Assembly: GCF_000147875.1 (NCBI RefSeq) | Contig: NC_014507.1 | Location: forward strand, 2,418,001 to 2,482,000 | DNA: 64,000 bases | Direction of reading: 5' to 3' | From: Methanolacinia petrolearia DSM 11571 | GTDB taxonomy: Archaea; Halobacteriota; Methanomicrobia; Methanomicrobiales; Methanomicrobiaceae | Shown here: piece by piece, positions 42,792 to 50,897 of the stretch | Layout of the letters: every line of letters begins with the position of its first letter | How positions within the stretch are numbered: position 1 is the first letter of the stretch | Position numbers and translations under genes: made by a program | The notes under the pieces: generated by a model | Seen by the model: only the letters and a program-made list of their open reading frames with translations | What the model was told of the DNA's origin: nothing | The model's database searches: none

Positions 42792-43129
42792 TAACGATTT
42801 AAGCCCGGAACGCATCGAAATAACGGCATAAGAATGACCTCTTTTTTTCAGACGATGTTTATATCGAAGAAGGAGGAGATCGTGGAATCTGAGGCTTCTG
42901 TGTGGATGTAAAAAATCACGCTTTTCGCTATTTTTCGCCTTATTTAAGCTTTACTTTACAATCAGGGTTTAGTTTGAAAAAATCTATCCCCTTTTCCGGA
43001 TTTTTCCCGACATCAATGAGACAGGACAATTATGCGCATTTGCGCACTAATAAATTTCCCGGTATTTAAAATTTTTTCAGCAGCGTAGATCTAATTAATT
43101 TGGTTATGTTAACAAATAATGCTTAATTT

Positions 43130-43147
43130 ATGATCTATTTTAAGTAT
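43130..43147 (+). promoter_or_regulatory. Conserved upstream element of pilin cassette 2
   Basis: ATGATCTATTTTAAGTAT; 15 of 18 positions match the cassette 1 element, again about 100 nt before the first pilin ATG. Probable promoter or operator. Confidence 0.4.
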
Positions 43148-43213
43148 CGGTACTAATTAATCCACTTATGGTAGAGTGGTTTCACGTAATTCTTATGAAC
43201 CACTTTTGGAGAA

Positions 43214-43230
43214 CTGGCCTTCATGGCCAG
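43214..43230 (+). promoter_or_regulatory. Leader hairpin before pilin A1, cassette 2
   Basis: CTGGCC-TTCAT-GGCCAG, a perfect 6-bp stem with a 5-nt loop ending 10 nt before the ATG. The foot base pair differs from cassette 1 but pairing is kept, and the loop differs in length. Confidence 0.5.
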
Positions 43231-43240
43231 AGGATTTAAC

Positions 43241-44014
43241 ATGGATTTTCTAAAGAAAGAACCGGGGCATAGCGAAGCGGCTGTGTCACCCGTTGTCGGT
43301 GTAATGCTGATGCTGGTTGTTACCATCATCATTGCAGCAGTAGTAAGCGGTTTTGCCGGCGGCCTGGTTGGGGGAACAAGTCAAAGTGCTCCGCTGCTTA
43401 CAATGGATGTAAAGATTTCAAACACAGGGACCTACATTGGAAGCGGATTTTCGGCAACGGTTACAAGTGTCAGCGATCCGATCCAGACAAAGGATATAAA
43501 GATCGTAACATCCTGGAGAGTTACGGACAGCAATTCCGGTGACACTACTTCAGGGGGAAACACTTCAATGCCTCTTGTTGCCAATGTCAACAGCCCTGAG
43601 ATAGAAGGAACTTCGCTCATTAAGAGTAATGCACCATACGGGTATGGTTCGGGTGTGAACTCTTCATCAGACGCACAGTCACTGACCAATCCTTTCGATA
43701 AACCCGATCAGCAGTTCGGAAACTATTCCCTGATCCAGGGAACAGGACTCGTTGCATTCGCTTATGGCAGCAACTCGGAAAAAGCGATCGGTTCTTCAAC
43801 AGGTCTGAGTGATGACGGCGGTTACGGCGTAGTTACGAATTATGAATATACTTCCGGCGGTTACTTTGGGACCGGAGCGCTTGATGCCGCAACAGCAGTG
43901 CTTGGTTCTGGCTGGCAAGCACTGAGAGCCGGAAATACAGTGAATGTCAAGGTAATTCATATTCCAACCGGGAAAGTGATCTTCGAAAAGGATGTCGCAG
44001 TAACGGAGGGCTAA
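43241..44014 (+). CDS. Type IV pilin A1, cassette 2
   Basis: A 257-residue class A pilin, the same length as its cassette 1 homologue and very similar: MDFLKKEPGHSEAAVSPVV, LLTMDVKISNTGTYIGSGF and LGSGWQALRAGNTVNVKVIHIPTG. An in-frame ATG six codons earlier overlaps the leader hairpin, so 43241 is preferred. In place of the usual GDT of the end motif it has GNT. There is no cysteine; N-x-S/T sequons are present. It is the first pilin gene of cassette 2, 3 nt before B1. Confidence 0.9.
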   Translation: MDFLKKEPGHSEAAVSPVVGVMLMLVVTIIIAAVVSGFAGGLVGGTSQSAPLLTMDVKISNTGTYIGSGFSATVTSVSDPIQTKDIKIVTSWRVTDSNSGDTTSGGNTSMPLVANVNSPEIEGTSLIKSNAPYGYGSGVNSSSDAQSLTNPFDKPDQQFGNYSLIQGTGLVAFAYGSNSEKAIGSSTGLSDDGGYGVVTNYEYTSGGYFGTGALDAATAVLGSGWQALRAGNTVNVKVIHIPTGKVIFEKDVAVTEG

Positions 44015-44017
44015 ATC

Positions 44018-44632
44018 ATGGAATTAAAATCTGATAACAATGCAGTTTCACCGGTCGTCGGTGTTATGATGATGCTTGTCGTAACAATCATCATTGCAGC
44101 GGTAGTTTCAGCCTTTGCAGGAAGTTCGGTGGGCAGCCAGCAGGTAGCACCGCAGGCAACGATCCAGGGGACATTCAGCATTGGCTCGGGAATGGAGATC
44201 ATTCACATGGGCGGAGATGCTCTTGCAACAAATGATCTTGTGTTTACGGTCAGAAACAGTCCTGTGTTTGGCGCGAATCTCGAACAGGTGACTGCACAGA
44301 TTATCGATAAGACATTAATTATCGATAGTCAGGAAAGACCACTGGATACCGGAGATGGCAGCACATCTGTTACATCGTTTAAAGCCGGAGATACCCTGTA
44401 CATCAATTCATCGAGTATAAGATGCGATCTGCTCCAGCCACTAATCGTCCCGAATGATTATTCTGATCATCTTGGAAACGACGGCTACAGCTATAACAAT
44501 TCTGGTGACTATCAGGAACAATGGAATCTATGCTTTAAAAACAACGACAACATAGGAAACACCTTCTATCTCGATGTCAGCGACAAGAGCGGGAATCTCA
44601 TCTGCAGAAGCAAGGTCACGATAACTGCGTGA
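44018..44632 (+). CDS. Type IV pilin B1, cassette 2
   Basis: A 204-residue class B pilin: MELKSDNN, AVSPVVGVMMMLVVTII, APQATIQGTFSIGSGMEIIHMGG, FKAGDTLYINSSSIRCDLLQP and NNDNIGNTFYLDVSDKSGNLICRSKV. The three cysteines of the cassette 1 homologue (37487-38095) are kept in the same places. The gene lies 3 nt after A1 and 15 nt before A2. Its likely place is the filament, beside A1. Confidence 0.9.
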   Translation: MELKSDNNAVSPVVGVMMMLVVTIIIAAVVSAFAGSSVGSQQVAPQATIQGTFSIGSGMEIIHMGGDALATNDLVFTVRNSPVFGANLEQVTAQIIDKTLIIDSQERPLDTGDGSTSVTSFKAGDTLYINSSSIRCDLLQPLIVPNDYSDHLGNDGYSYNNSGDYQEQWNLCFKNNDNIGNTFYLDVSDKSGNLICRSKVTITA

Positions 44633-44647
44633 TCAGGGGGAGAAGGG

Positions 44648-45373
44648 ATGACGATGAAGAATGATCAGGCTGTGTCCCCTGTTGTCGGTGTCATGCTGAT
44701 GCTTGTCGTAACGATAATCATCGCAACTGTTGTCAGCGGGTTCGCAGGCGGTCTTGTTGCAGGAGGCAGCCAAAAGTCTCCGGACCTTGCCATGGATGTC
44801 AAGATTACTAATTCAGGGACTTGGGCAAACAGCGGTTTTTCCGCGATTGTAACCGGGGTCAGCGATCCGATCCAGACAAGCGACCTTAAAATAGTCACTT
44901 CATGGAAGAAGAACGATGCTATAGGCGGCAATATTTCCGTAGGAAACGTGGTAAATGTTATTGAGCCGTCCATTGTTTCATCAGGCCTGAACGTGGCAAG
45001 TACCGCGCCTTATGGTTTCGGAATGGCGACCGTAGCAGGAGAATCGGCGATTAGCGGAAGTTCCCTGAGACCTAACAACGCTTCCGAGCGTTGGTTCGGC
45101 AATTACACACTTGCACCGGGCGTGAGCATGAGTGCACAGCCGTTCGGCGGCATGAATGACGGAACAGGACAGGCGTATACAAGCGGCTACGGCATAGAAA
45201 ACTCTTATGAATATACCGGGTTTGACAGCGATAAGTACACGGATCCAATGCAGGCAGTGCTTGGTTCTGGCTGGGAAGACCTAAGGACTGGAGATACCGT
45301 TTCGGTAAAGGTGATCTTCGTACCGAGCGGGAAGACGATCTTTGCAAAGGACGTCACCGTCCGGGGGGGCTGA
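44648..45373 (+). CDS. Type IV pilin A2, cassette 2
   Basis: A 241-residue class A pilin, about 20 residues shorter than the cassette 1 homologue because the stretch after ITSWK is trimmed. It begins MTMKNDQAVSPVVGVMLML and ends LGSGWEDLRTGDTVSVKVIFVPSG, with SPDLAMDVKITNSGTWANSGF near the start of the mature part. No cysteine is present. It starts after GGGGGAGAAGGG and stops 3 nt before B2. Confidence 0.9.
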   Translation: MTMKNDQAVSPVVGVMLMLVVTIIIATVVSGFAGGLVAGGSQKSPDLAMDVKITNSGTWANSGFSAIVTGVSDPIQTSDLKIVTSWKKNDAIGGNISVGNVVNVIEPSIVSSGLNVASTAPYGFGMATVAGESAISGSSLRPNNASERWFGNYTLAPGVSMSAQPFGGMNDGTGQAYTSGYGIENSYEYTGFDSDKYTDPMQAVLGSGWEDLRTGDTVSVKVIFVPSGKTIFAKDVTVRGG

Positions 45374-45376
45374 GAT

Positions 45377-46003
45377 ATGAGCGAGAATAATTCTGCGGTC
45401 TCTCCTGTTATCGGCGTCATGCTGATGCTTGTCGTGACGATTGTTATAGCGGCGGTTGTCTCTGCTTTTTCCGGCGGATTCATCGACGGACAGACTAAAG
45501 CTCCTCAGGCGAATGTCAAAGGAACTTTCAGCATATCCGGGGGCATGACTATCACCAATGCAGGCGGCGACTCGCTTGCAACAAAAGACCTCATATTCAC
45601 AATCCGTGATGGTCCCACTTTCGGGCCGAACCTCGAGTCGTCGACTGCACAGACATTGGATATGTCCACGATAATGGTAGACACTGACAGGAGTCAGACA
45701 TATGAGGATGGAGAGCCACAGCCAATGCTGACAACATGGGGAGTATACTTCATGGTATCGTTCAATCCGGGAGACACCGTTACTATTGAACCGGAAGACT
45801 GCACGTGCAATATTCTTCAGCCGAACGTTGCCCCTACTGACTTTGAGGAGTACCATGACGGCTACACATACGAAGGAACCCAGGCAGCAGCATGGGCGCA
45901 TTGTATCAGGAACCAGGACAGTATCGGCAAGAGCTTCATACTTGAAGTGAGTGACACGGAGGGTCACCTGATCTCAAAGAGTGATGTACTGATCACTGTA
46001 TGA
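45377..46003 (+). CDS. Type IV pilin B2, cassette 2
   Basis: A 208-residue class B pilin: MSENNSAVSPVIGVMLMLVV, APQANVKGTFSISGGMTITNAGG, FNPGDTVTIEPEDCTCNILQP and IRNQDSIGKSFILEVSDTEGHL. Cysteines of EDCTCN and AHCIRN match the homologue at 38893-39507. It lies 3 nt after A2 and 24 nt before A3, with AAGGAGG ahead of the next gene. Confidence 0.9.
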   Translation: MSENNSAVSPVIGVMLMLVVTIVIAAVVSAFSGGFIDGQTKAPQANVKGTFSISGGMTITNAGGDSLATKDLIFTIRDGPTFGPNLESSTAQTLDMSTIMVDTDRSQTYEDGEPQPMLTTWGVYFMVSFNPGDTVTIEPEDCTCNILQPNVAPTDFEEYHDGYTYEGTQAAAWAHCIRNQDSIGKSFILEVSDTEGHLISKSDVLITV

Positions 46004-46027
46004 GATTTATCTTTCAAGGAGGATCAA

Positions 46028-46963
46028 ATGATGAAAAAACTATTTAAATTCCAGGAATCCGACTGCGCTGTTTCTCCGGTCGTCGGCGTTATGCTGATGC
46101 TTGTCGTCACCATTATAATCGCGGCGGTTGTAAGTGGATTTGCAGGCGGACTAATTGACAGCGGTAGCCAGAAGACACCCACTCTCAGTATGGATGTCAG
46201 CATAAAAAACTCCGGCACATGCCACGGCAGTGGATTCTACGCACTGGTAACAGGTGTGAGCGAGCCTATCAATACAAGTGACCTGAAACTCATCACCTCA
46301 TGGACCACCACCGTGAAGAAGAATACGTATATCACTTCTTCTAATGGGGAAGCTACAGGTGTTGGCTGCATTCTTGGGCTGAATATAGGTACTGTATATC
46401 ATGGCGGAGCTGAAGTCCTGCCGGGTGTCTCCAACACTATGACTAAGTTGACATACACAGATGGAGGCGGAGTGGCCCCATTCGGGTCAGGTACCGGCGT
46501 AGAGGGAACCGTTCCTGCTAATAAGCACGCAAATTATGAAGAAACAGCTTATTTCGGAAATTACATTCTGGACATAGGCACTGTTATGGCAGCCGAACCT
46601 ATTGGGGAATGCCATAATACTTACTCCATGGTCGGAGGTTATCACGTGAGAAATAACATGGGTGATATCGCTATTAGTCCAAAGGCAGGAGGATATGGTC
46701 AAACGACTGGATTCCCACCCTCTTCCACCACTTTTTTGTACCAATACAAAGACGATAATAACGCCTTTGTGTACAAGGTATATACCGGTGAAGAAACTAC
46801 ACCTGCAGGCATCATTGCCGACGGCGGGCAGGTAGACAATATACAGGCCGTGCTCGGCTGCGGGTGGGAGAACCTGCGGAGCGGTGACACCGTGAACGTC
46901 AAGATTGTCTACATACCAAGCGGGAAGACGATATTCAATAAGGATGTTGTGGTGAGCGCATGA
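46028..46963 (+). CDS. Type IV pilin A3, cassette 2 (cysteine-rich class A)
   Basis: A 311-residue class A pilin, with MMKKLFKFQESDCAVSPVVG at the start and SLTMD replaced by TLSMDVSIKNSGTCHGSGF. The end is LGCGWENLRSGDTVNVKIVYIPSG. Cysteines are seen in SGTCHG, GVGCILG, GECHNT and LGCGWE, as well as one next to the expected cleavage site (SDCAVSP). The middle region differs strongly from the homologue at 39543-40502. The stop overlaps B3 by 4 nt. Confidence 0.9.
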   Translation: MMKKLFKFQESDCAVSPVVGVMLMLVVTIIIAAVVSGFAGGLIDSGSQKTPTLSMDVSIKNSGTCHGSGFYALVTGVSEPINTSDLKLITSWTTTVKKNTYITSSNGEATGVGCILGLNIGTVYHGGAEVLPGVSNTMTKLTYTDGGGVAPFGSGTGVEGTVPANKHANYEETAYFGNYILDIGTVMAAEPIGECHNTYSMVGGYHVRNNMGDIAISPKAGGYGQTTGFPPSSTTFLYQYKDDNNAFVYKVYTGEETTPAGIIADGGQVDNIQAVLGCGWENLRSGDTVNVKIVYIPSGKTIFNKDVVVSA

Positions 46964-47535
46964 AACCAAAATTAAGAAACGATGCGGTTTCACCTGTGAT
47001 CGGAATCATGCTGATGCTCGTAGTCACGATCATAATTGCCGCGGTCGTATCGGCATTCGGCTCGGGGATGATCGACAGCCAGGCCAAGACCCCACAGGCA
47101 AAGATCGGCGCGACGTTCAGTGTCTCGCAGGGCATGACCATCACCCATGACGGCGGGGATGCAATTCCTCTCGACAGTATCGTCTTTATCACCCAGCACG
47201 GACCAGGCTTCGGGCCGAGTACCGAGCCGTTCGCCGAGGTTCTGAACACAAGCATAATCGCCGATGAGGACGGGAACCAGGTGTTCCTCACCAGCAGTAC
47301 CGGCGGAAAGTCCTCTTTCAACCCGGGGGACACCCTGTATATCTCAACAGATAATTGCTCGATGGAAATGCTCCAGCCGGGACTATATAAAACCTCGAAA
47401 ACAAGTTTTTCCGGTGGCGCCATAACAGCTCTCAAGTACCAGAGAACCCAGAATGTCGGCAAGACCTTTATATTGAAGGTAAATGATAAGGACGGGAATC
47501 TCATCTCGACATGCGAGGTGAAGATCACATCGTAA
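46960..47535 (+). CDS. Type IV pilin B3, cassette 2
   Basis: A 191-residue class B pilin, about 28 residues shorter than the cassette 1 homologue. It reads MKPKLRNDAVSPVIGIMLML, SAFGSGMIDSQ, AKIGATFSVSQGMTITHDGGD, SFNPGDTLYISTDNCSMEMLQ and NVGKTFILKVNDKDGNLISTCEVKITS. Only two cysteines remain (DNCSM, STCEV), compared with six in the homologue. Its ATG overlaps the A3 stop by 4 nt. It closes the pilin series of cassette 2. Confidence 0.9.
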   Translation: MKPKLRNDAVSPVIGIMLMLVVTIIIAAVVSAFGSGMIDSQAKTPQAKIGATFSVSQGMTITHDGGDAIPLDSIVFITQHGPGFGPSTEPFAEVLNTSIIADEDGNQVFLTSSTGGKSSFNPGDTLYISTDNCSMEMLQPGLYKTSKTSFSGGAITALKYQRTQNVGKTFILKVNDKDGNLISTCEVKITS

Positions 47536-47602
47536 AAGAGTTTCATAAAACAATAACCAGCAATGCCGGCCGAAATTAGAAGGAAGAAGGGGCAGGGCCG
47601 GG

Positions 47603-47642
47603 TATAAGGGAAGGATGTCCGTAAGGGACATCCTGCCTTATA
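47603..47642 (+). promoter_or_regulatory. Hairpin between last pilin and thioredoxin-CcdA remnant, cassette 2
   Basis: TATAAGG pairs with CCTTATA, and inside it AGGATGTCC pairs perfectly with GGACATCCT around GTAAG, giving a 16-bp interrupted stem. It is the counterpart of 41225-41265. No U-run follows. Confidence 0.55.
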
Positions 47643-47805
47643 ATGACACCGCAAATTCACCATATATTCACTAAATAAGCACCATAGACTGACAAATTAT
47701 TGTGATTCCGAAATCAGTCTTATCCGGACATCTTTCCGAAGAAGCCGGTGTTTTTCCATTTTAAAACTGAAAATCCAGAAATACAAGTAATGTAAGATAT
47801 TTCAA

Positions 47806-48277
47806 ATGCAGAAAACTAAATTCCTTATCGCCTTATTCTTAATTTTAATCGTTTCCATCCAGGCCGTTCAGGCTTACGACGGCGATCAAAATATTTCACA
47901 GAATTACAGCCAGAAGGTTGCAGCTGCAAACACTACGGTAACCGTATTTTACAGCAGCCATTGCATTTCTTGCGACAGGGTAATACCATTCATCGAAAAC
48001 CTCACGGAAAGTTATCCGGAGATCGAAGTGAACTATCTATCTCGCAATAATCAGCCTGCTTTCATCGGAGATGGCATTCTATGAAGGAGTTCCATACCTG
48101 ATTTTGTACAATTTTTTCTTTGTGATGCCCCTGCTTCTGATCACATTCGCAGTCGCTCTCGGGCTTTCACCGAAGTTCGTCGATTTTGCAAGAATAAAAC
48201 ACAGGAATAAACTCAGGCTCGTAATGGGACTTGCTCTGATTATAATCGGTGCATTCGTCGTTTGGTGGCAGATTTAA
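47806..48277 (+). pseudogene. Thioredoxin-CcdA fusion gene remnant, cassette 2 (internal deletion)
   Basis: The first 76 codons match the intact gene at 41424-42605: signal peptide (LIALFLILIVSIQAVQA) and FYSSHCISCDRVIPFIE with its CxxC. After IEIEV the sequence jumps to the region coding for the last transmembrane segments (MAFYEGVPYLILYNFF to FVVWWQI), now in another frame. About 690 bp, including the end of the thioredoxin domain and both CcdA cysteines, are missing relative to the intact gene. The loss shifts the frame and stops the first part at 48084. It cannot make a working membrane redox protein; a short secreted CxxC protein is possible. Confidence 0.85.
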
Positions 48278-48373
48278 AACAAATTTTTCATCAGGACAAC
48301 ACGAGAATAATTACAATAACAAAATCATTCACAAGCATTTCATCAAAATACCCGGGAAAACAAAAAAATTGTT

Positions 48374-49174
48374 TTAGAGTTTTTTATAGATGTTACCGTA
48401 GACGATCTGGCCCTTCCTCTTGGGATGGCGCTCGCCCAGGTCACCGATATAGTGTGCGAATTTTGCAGTCTCGCCGTCGACTTCGGCCTCGACCTCGTCG
48501 ACGTACTTGAATCCGGGCATCATGTATTTGATGTCACCGAAGACATATACGTCGCCTTTGACCATCTGACCGCCGACACGGCCCTCTACGTTTCCTTTCA
48601 CGATGACGGTTCCGCCCTCTCCATGTGTAGAGACATGGATGAATGCGTCACCCTCTATGATGATTGTACCGCCGTTGATGAATGTTCCGACATCGTTTCC
48701 GACGCTGCCCTTTACGCGGAGAACTCCGCCGGTCATTCCACGCCAGTCACCGCGGTATGCGGAACCAACGTGGTTCTGTGCATCGCCCTCGACGGTAAGC
48801 TCTCCGCCGGCCATTGCGATACCGCAGAACGAATCGACATTGCCCTTTACAAGGAGCTTTCCGCCCTGCATCCAGCCGCCGATGTACATGTCGCAGTCAC
48901 CCTCGATGATGACATTGCCTGCGGACATCTTCTGGCCGATGCGCTTGATCTTTTTGCAGTCGCCCTTTACGATGATCGTGGTCTCTTCCGCTGTTGCACC
49001 GGCCGCACCTGCAATATCGAAGTATTCCCCGAGGGTTCCCTTGTAGTTACCCTCGTGGCACTCGATCTCTGCAATCTCTGCAGGTGTCTTTCCGGCAAAT
49101 GCGTCAGGGGTTACATTGTATGCCTCAAGGTAAAGTTCATGAGCGCCTTTTGCTGTAATTGTAACTGTACTCAT
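48374..49174 (-). CDS. fwdC: FwdC, formylmethanofuran dehydrogenase subunit C (second set)
   Basis: A 266-residue subunit C. The ATG at 49174 (MSTVTITAKG) has GGTGA about 8 nt upstream; the frame stays open for 28 codons before it but those belong to the end of fwdA. From about residue 75 the protein is a chain of GG-x-(L/V)-x-V-x-G units (MQGGKLLVKGNVDSFCG, MTGGVLRVKGSVGNDVG, INGGTIIIEGDAFIHV), the beta-helix of the family. It links the catalytic halves of the complex. It is the last gene of the ten-gene fwd-hdr operon, 10 nt after fwdA. Confidence 0.95.
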   Translation of the reverse strand: MSTVTITAKGAHELYLEAYNVTPDAFAGKTPAEIAEIECHEGNYKGTLGEYFDIAGAAGATAEETTIIVKGDCKKIKRIGQKMSAGNVIIEGDCDMYIGGWMQGGKLLVKGNVDSFCGIAMAGGELTVEGDAQNHVGSAYRGDWRGMTGGVLRVKGSVGNDVGTFINGGTIIIEGDAFIHVSTHGEGGTVIVKGNVEGRVGGQMVKGDVYVFGDIKYMMPGFKYVDEVEAEVDGETAKFAHYIGDLGERHPKRKGQIVYGNIYKKL

Positions 49175-49184
49175 TTTTTTCACC

Positions 49185-50897
49185 TCACGCTGCCGGGGAT
49201 TCAACCTCGAGCGGAACCGTGTTGTACACGTGTTCATCAAAGACCATGTAGTTCTCAAGTTCGACTGTGTAATACTTCAGGAACTTCTCGCGGATATCAC
49301 GCTCGACAAGTTCGTTGAGCGGATACTTCGCATCGGTCCAGATTGTCTTCCTCGGGGTTGTCGCAATGACATCTCCGTTCTCAACAACAACTACACCATC
49401 CTTGATCATGTATGCTGCACGTGAGAATGCATTCTCGATCATCTCGGGGTCCTTCGGCATGTCCTCCGGGTTGAGGTCGTAGATTGCTACGTTTGCATTC
49501 ATGCCGGGTGTGAGTCCTCCATACATGTTCGAGATACCGAGACATTTTGCCGTACCTGCACGGGTCATCTGTGCAATCTCGTAGAGATCAAGTTCACGGT
49601 CCATCGATTCGATGATCGTTGCGTCGATGACCTTGTCTGCATACTTGAAGGAGTGCAGGAGTTCGTCACGTGACTGCTTGGACATGAGCCACTTAATTAC
49701 ACGCGGGTAGCGTGTGAACGGACCGGCGTTCGGGTGGTCTGTTGTAAGGTGGCACTTCATGTGGTCCTTTGCGAGCAGTGCAAGCTCAAGACCAATTGCC
49801 CACTGTATGTCGCAGACTTTGCTGTTCTTGTCGTAGACAAACGGAACGACACCGGCTGCAGTCTCGAGTTCGACATCAACATTCGCCCACTTCAGGTGGT
49901 TGAGGTGGTTGAGGTGGTACTCGAACGGACCGTCTGCGGTCATAGTTGTCGTCTCGTCGAGTGTAACGAAACCGACATCGAACGAGATGTTCTTCTGCTT
50001 GTTCACGTAGTCCATCATCTTCTGTGATGCGGACTCGAAGTCTCCCCAACCGGTTCCGCCGTATGAGTGGAACTGAAGGTGAGTGTTGTGGAGAACCTGT
50101 TCACGTCCGAACTTGTTGTGGGTCGTGATGCCTTCGGCAAGTTTGAGAGTGTCGAGTGTTGTCTCTGCACTGCCCGGGTTTCCGAGGTTGTTACCGTGAA
50201 CATGGAGCGAGTGTGGAAGGCCGAGGAATTCGTTCGTCTGGATCTGTCCCTTGACGATCTCCGCCGGAGTTATGTCGAAGTACGGGACCGGGTCGTGAAT
50301 TGTAAGACAGTTCATACCCCATCCCCATGCCTCTGTACCGCCGGGGTTGACGCACTTTATACCGATACCCTTCGTGGCCCTGAGGAGCCATGCGGTGTAT
50401 GCGGCGTTGTTCTCGATCTCGCCCTGCTTGAGATACTCCATCTGGAACCAGTTGTTGCCCATTACGGGCATTGCCGAGATATCCAGGATAGGTGTATCAC
50501 GGATCTCCTCGTGAACGTGAGGAGAGTGGAGCGGCGGCATTGCTGCCTCGTTCACATATGCGTATCCCATACGTGCGTATGCATACCCTGTTGCATATGT
50601 GCTCGGGACGGCGAATCCCATCTGCATCCTTGTGTTGCGCTCCTTGGTCCTGCTCCTGAAGAGCTTGTCCTCGGGACGCATCAGGCGGCCGACATTGACC
50701 TTAGGTCCGACAACGTGCGTGTGGATATCCACACCGCCGGCCATTACGGTCTTGCCGGATGCATCGATCTCTTTGCCCTTTTTGACTTCCGAGGCATCGA
50801 CGATCTTGCCATCTTTAATTCCGATGTCCTTCTTCTCGCCTTTGATGCCTGCCAGAGGGTCAAAAACAAATCCGTTTTTGATGATCATTTCACTCAT
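49185..50897 (-). CDS. fwdA: FwdA, formylmethanofuran dehydrogenase subunit A (second set)
   Basis: A 570-residue amidohydrolase-like subunit that condenses formate with methanofuran at a two-metal site. The HxH motif is in GGVDIHTHVVGPKVN, then TKGIGIKCVNPGGTEAWGWG, HLQFHSYGGTGWGDF and LTTDHPNAGPF with the active-site Asp. The ATG at 50897 has GGGAGAAG upstream and overlaps the fwdB stop by 8 nt. Compared with FmdA at 18507-20207 it keeps His in TTDHPN where that one has Asn. Its place is the cytoplasmic Fwd complex. Confidence 0.96.
   Translation of the reverse strand: MSEMIIKNGFVFDPLAGIKGEKKDIGIKDGKIVDASEVKKGKEIDASGKTVMAGGVDIHTHVVGPKVNVGRLMRPEDKLFRSRTKERNTRMQMGFAVPSTYATGYAYARMGYAYVNEAAMPPLHSPHVHEEIRDTPILDISAMPVMGNNWFQMEYLKQGEIENNAAYTAWLLRATKGIGIKCVNPGGTEAWGWGMNCLTIHDPVPYFDITPAEIVKGQIQTNEFLGLPHSLHVHGNNLGNPGSAETTLDTLKLAEGITTHNKFGREQVLHNTHLQFHSYGGTGWGDFESASQKMMDYVNKQKNISFDVGFVTLDETTTMTADGPFEYHLNHLNHLKWANVDVELETAAGVVPFVYDKNSKVCDIQWAIGLELALLAKDHMKCHLTTDHPNAGPFTRYPRVIKWLMSKQSRDELLHSFKYADKVIDATIIESMDRELDLYEIAQMTRAGTAKCLGISNMYGGLTPGMNANVAIYDLNPEDMPKDPEMIENAFSRAAYMIKDGVVVVENGDVIATTPRKTIWTDAKYPLNELVERDIREKFLKYYTVELENYMVFDEHVYNTVPLEVESPAA

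Larger units (their letters stand above)
43130..48277 (+). repeat. Pilin cassette copy 2
   Basis: About 5.1 kb, matching cassette 1 at 36601-42605 gene for gene. It is shorter mainly because its thioredoxin-CcdA gene has lost about 690 bp. A tandem duplication followed by drift explains both copies. Confidence 0.8.

Noticed and set aside
36601-48277. Flagellin/archaellum locus
   Set aside because: No arl/fla motor genes are present, and the proteins have pilin (AVSPV) signals and large variable bodies, so pili are the better call.
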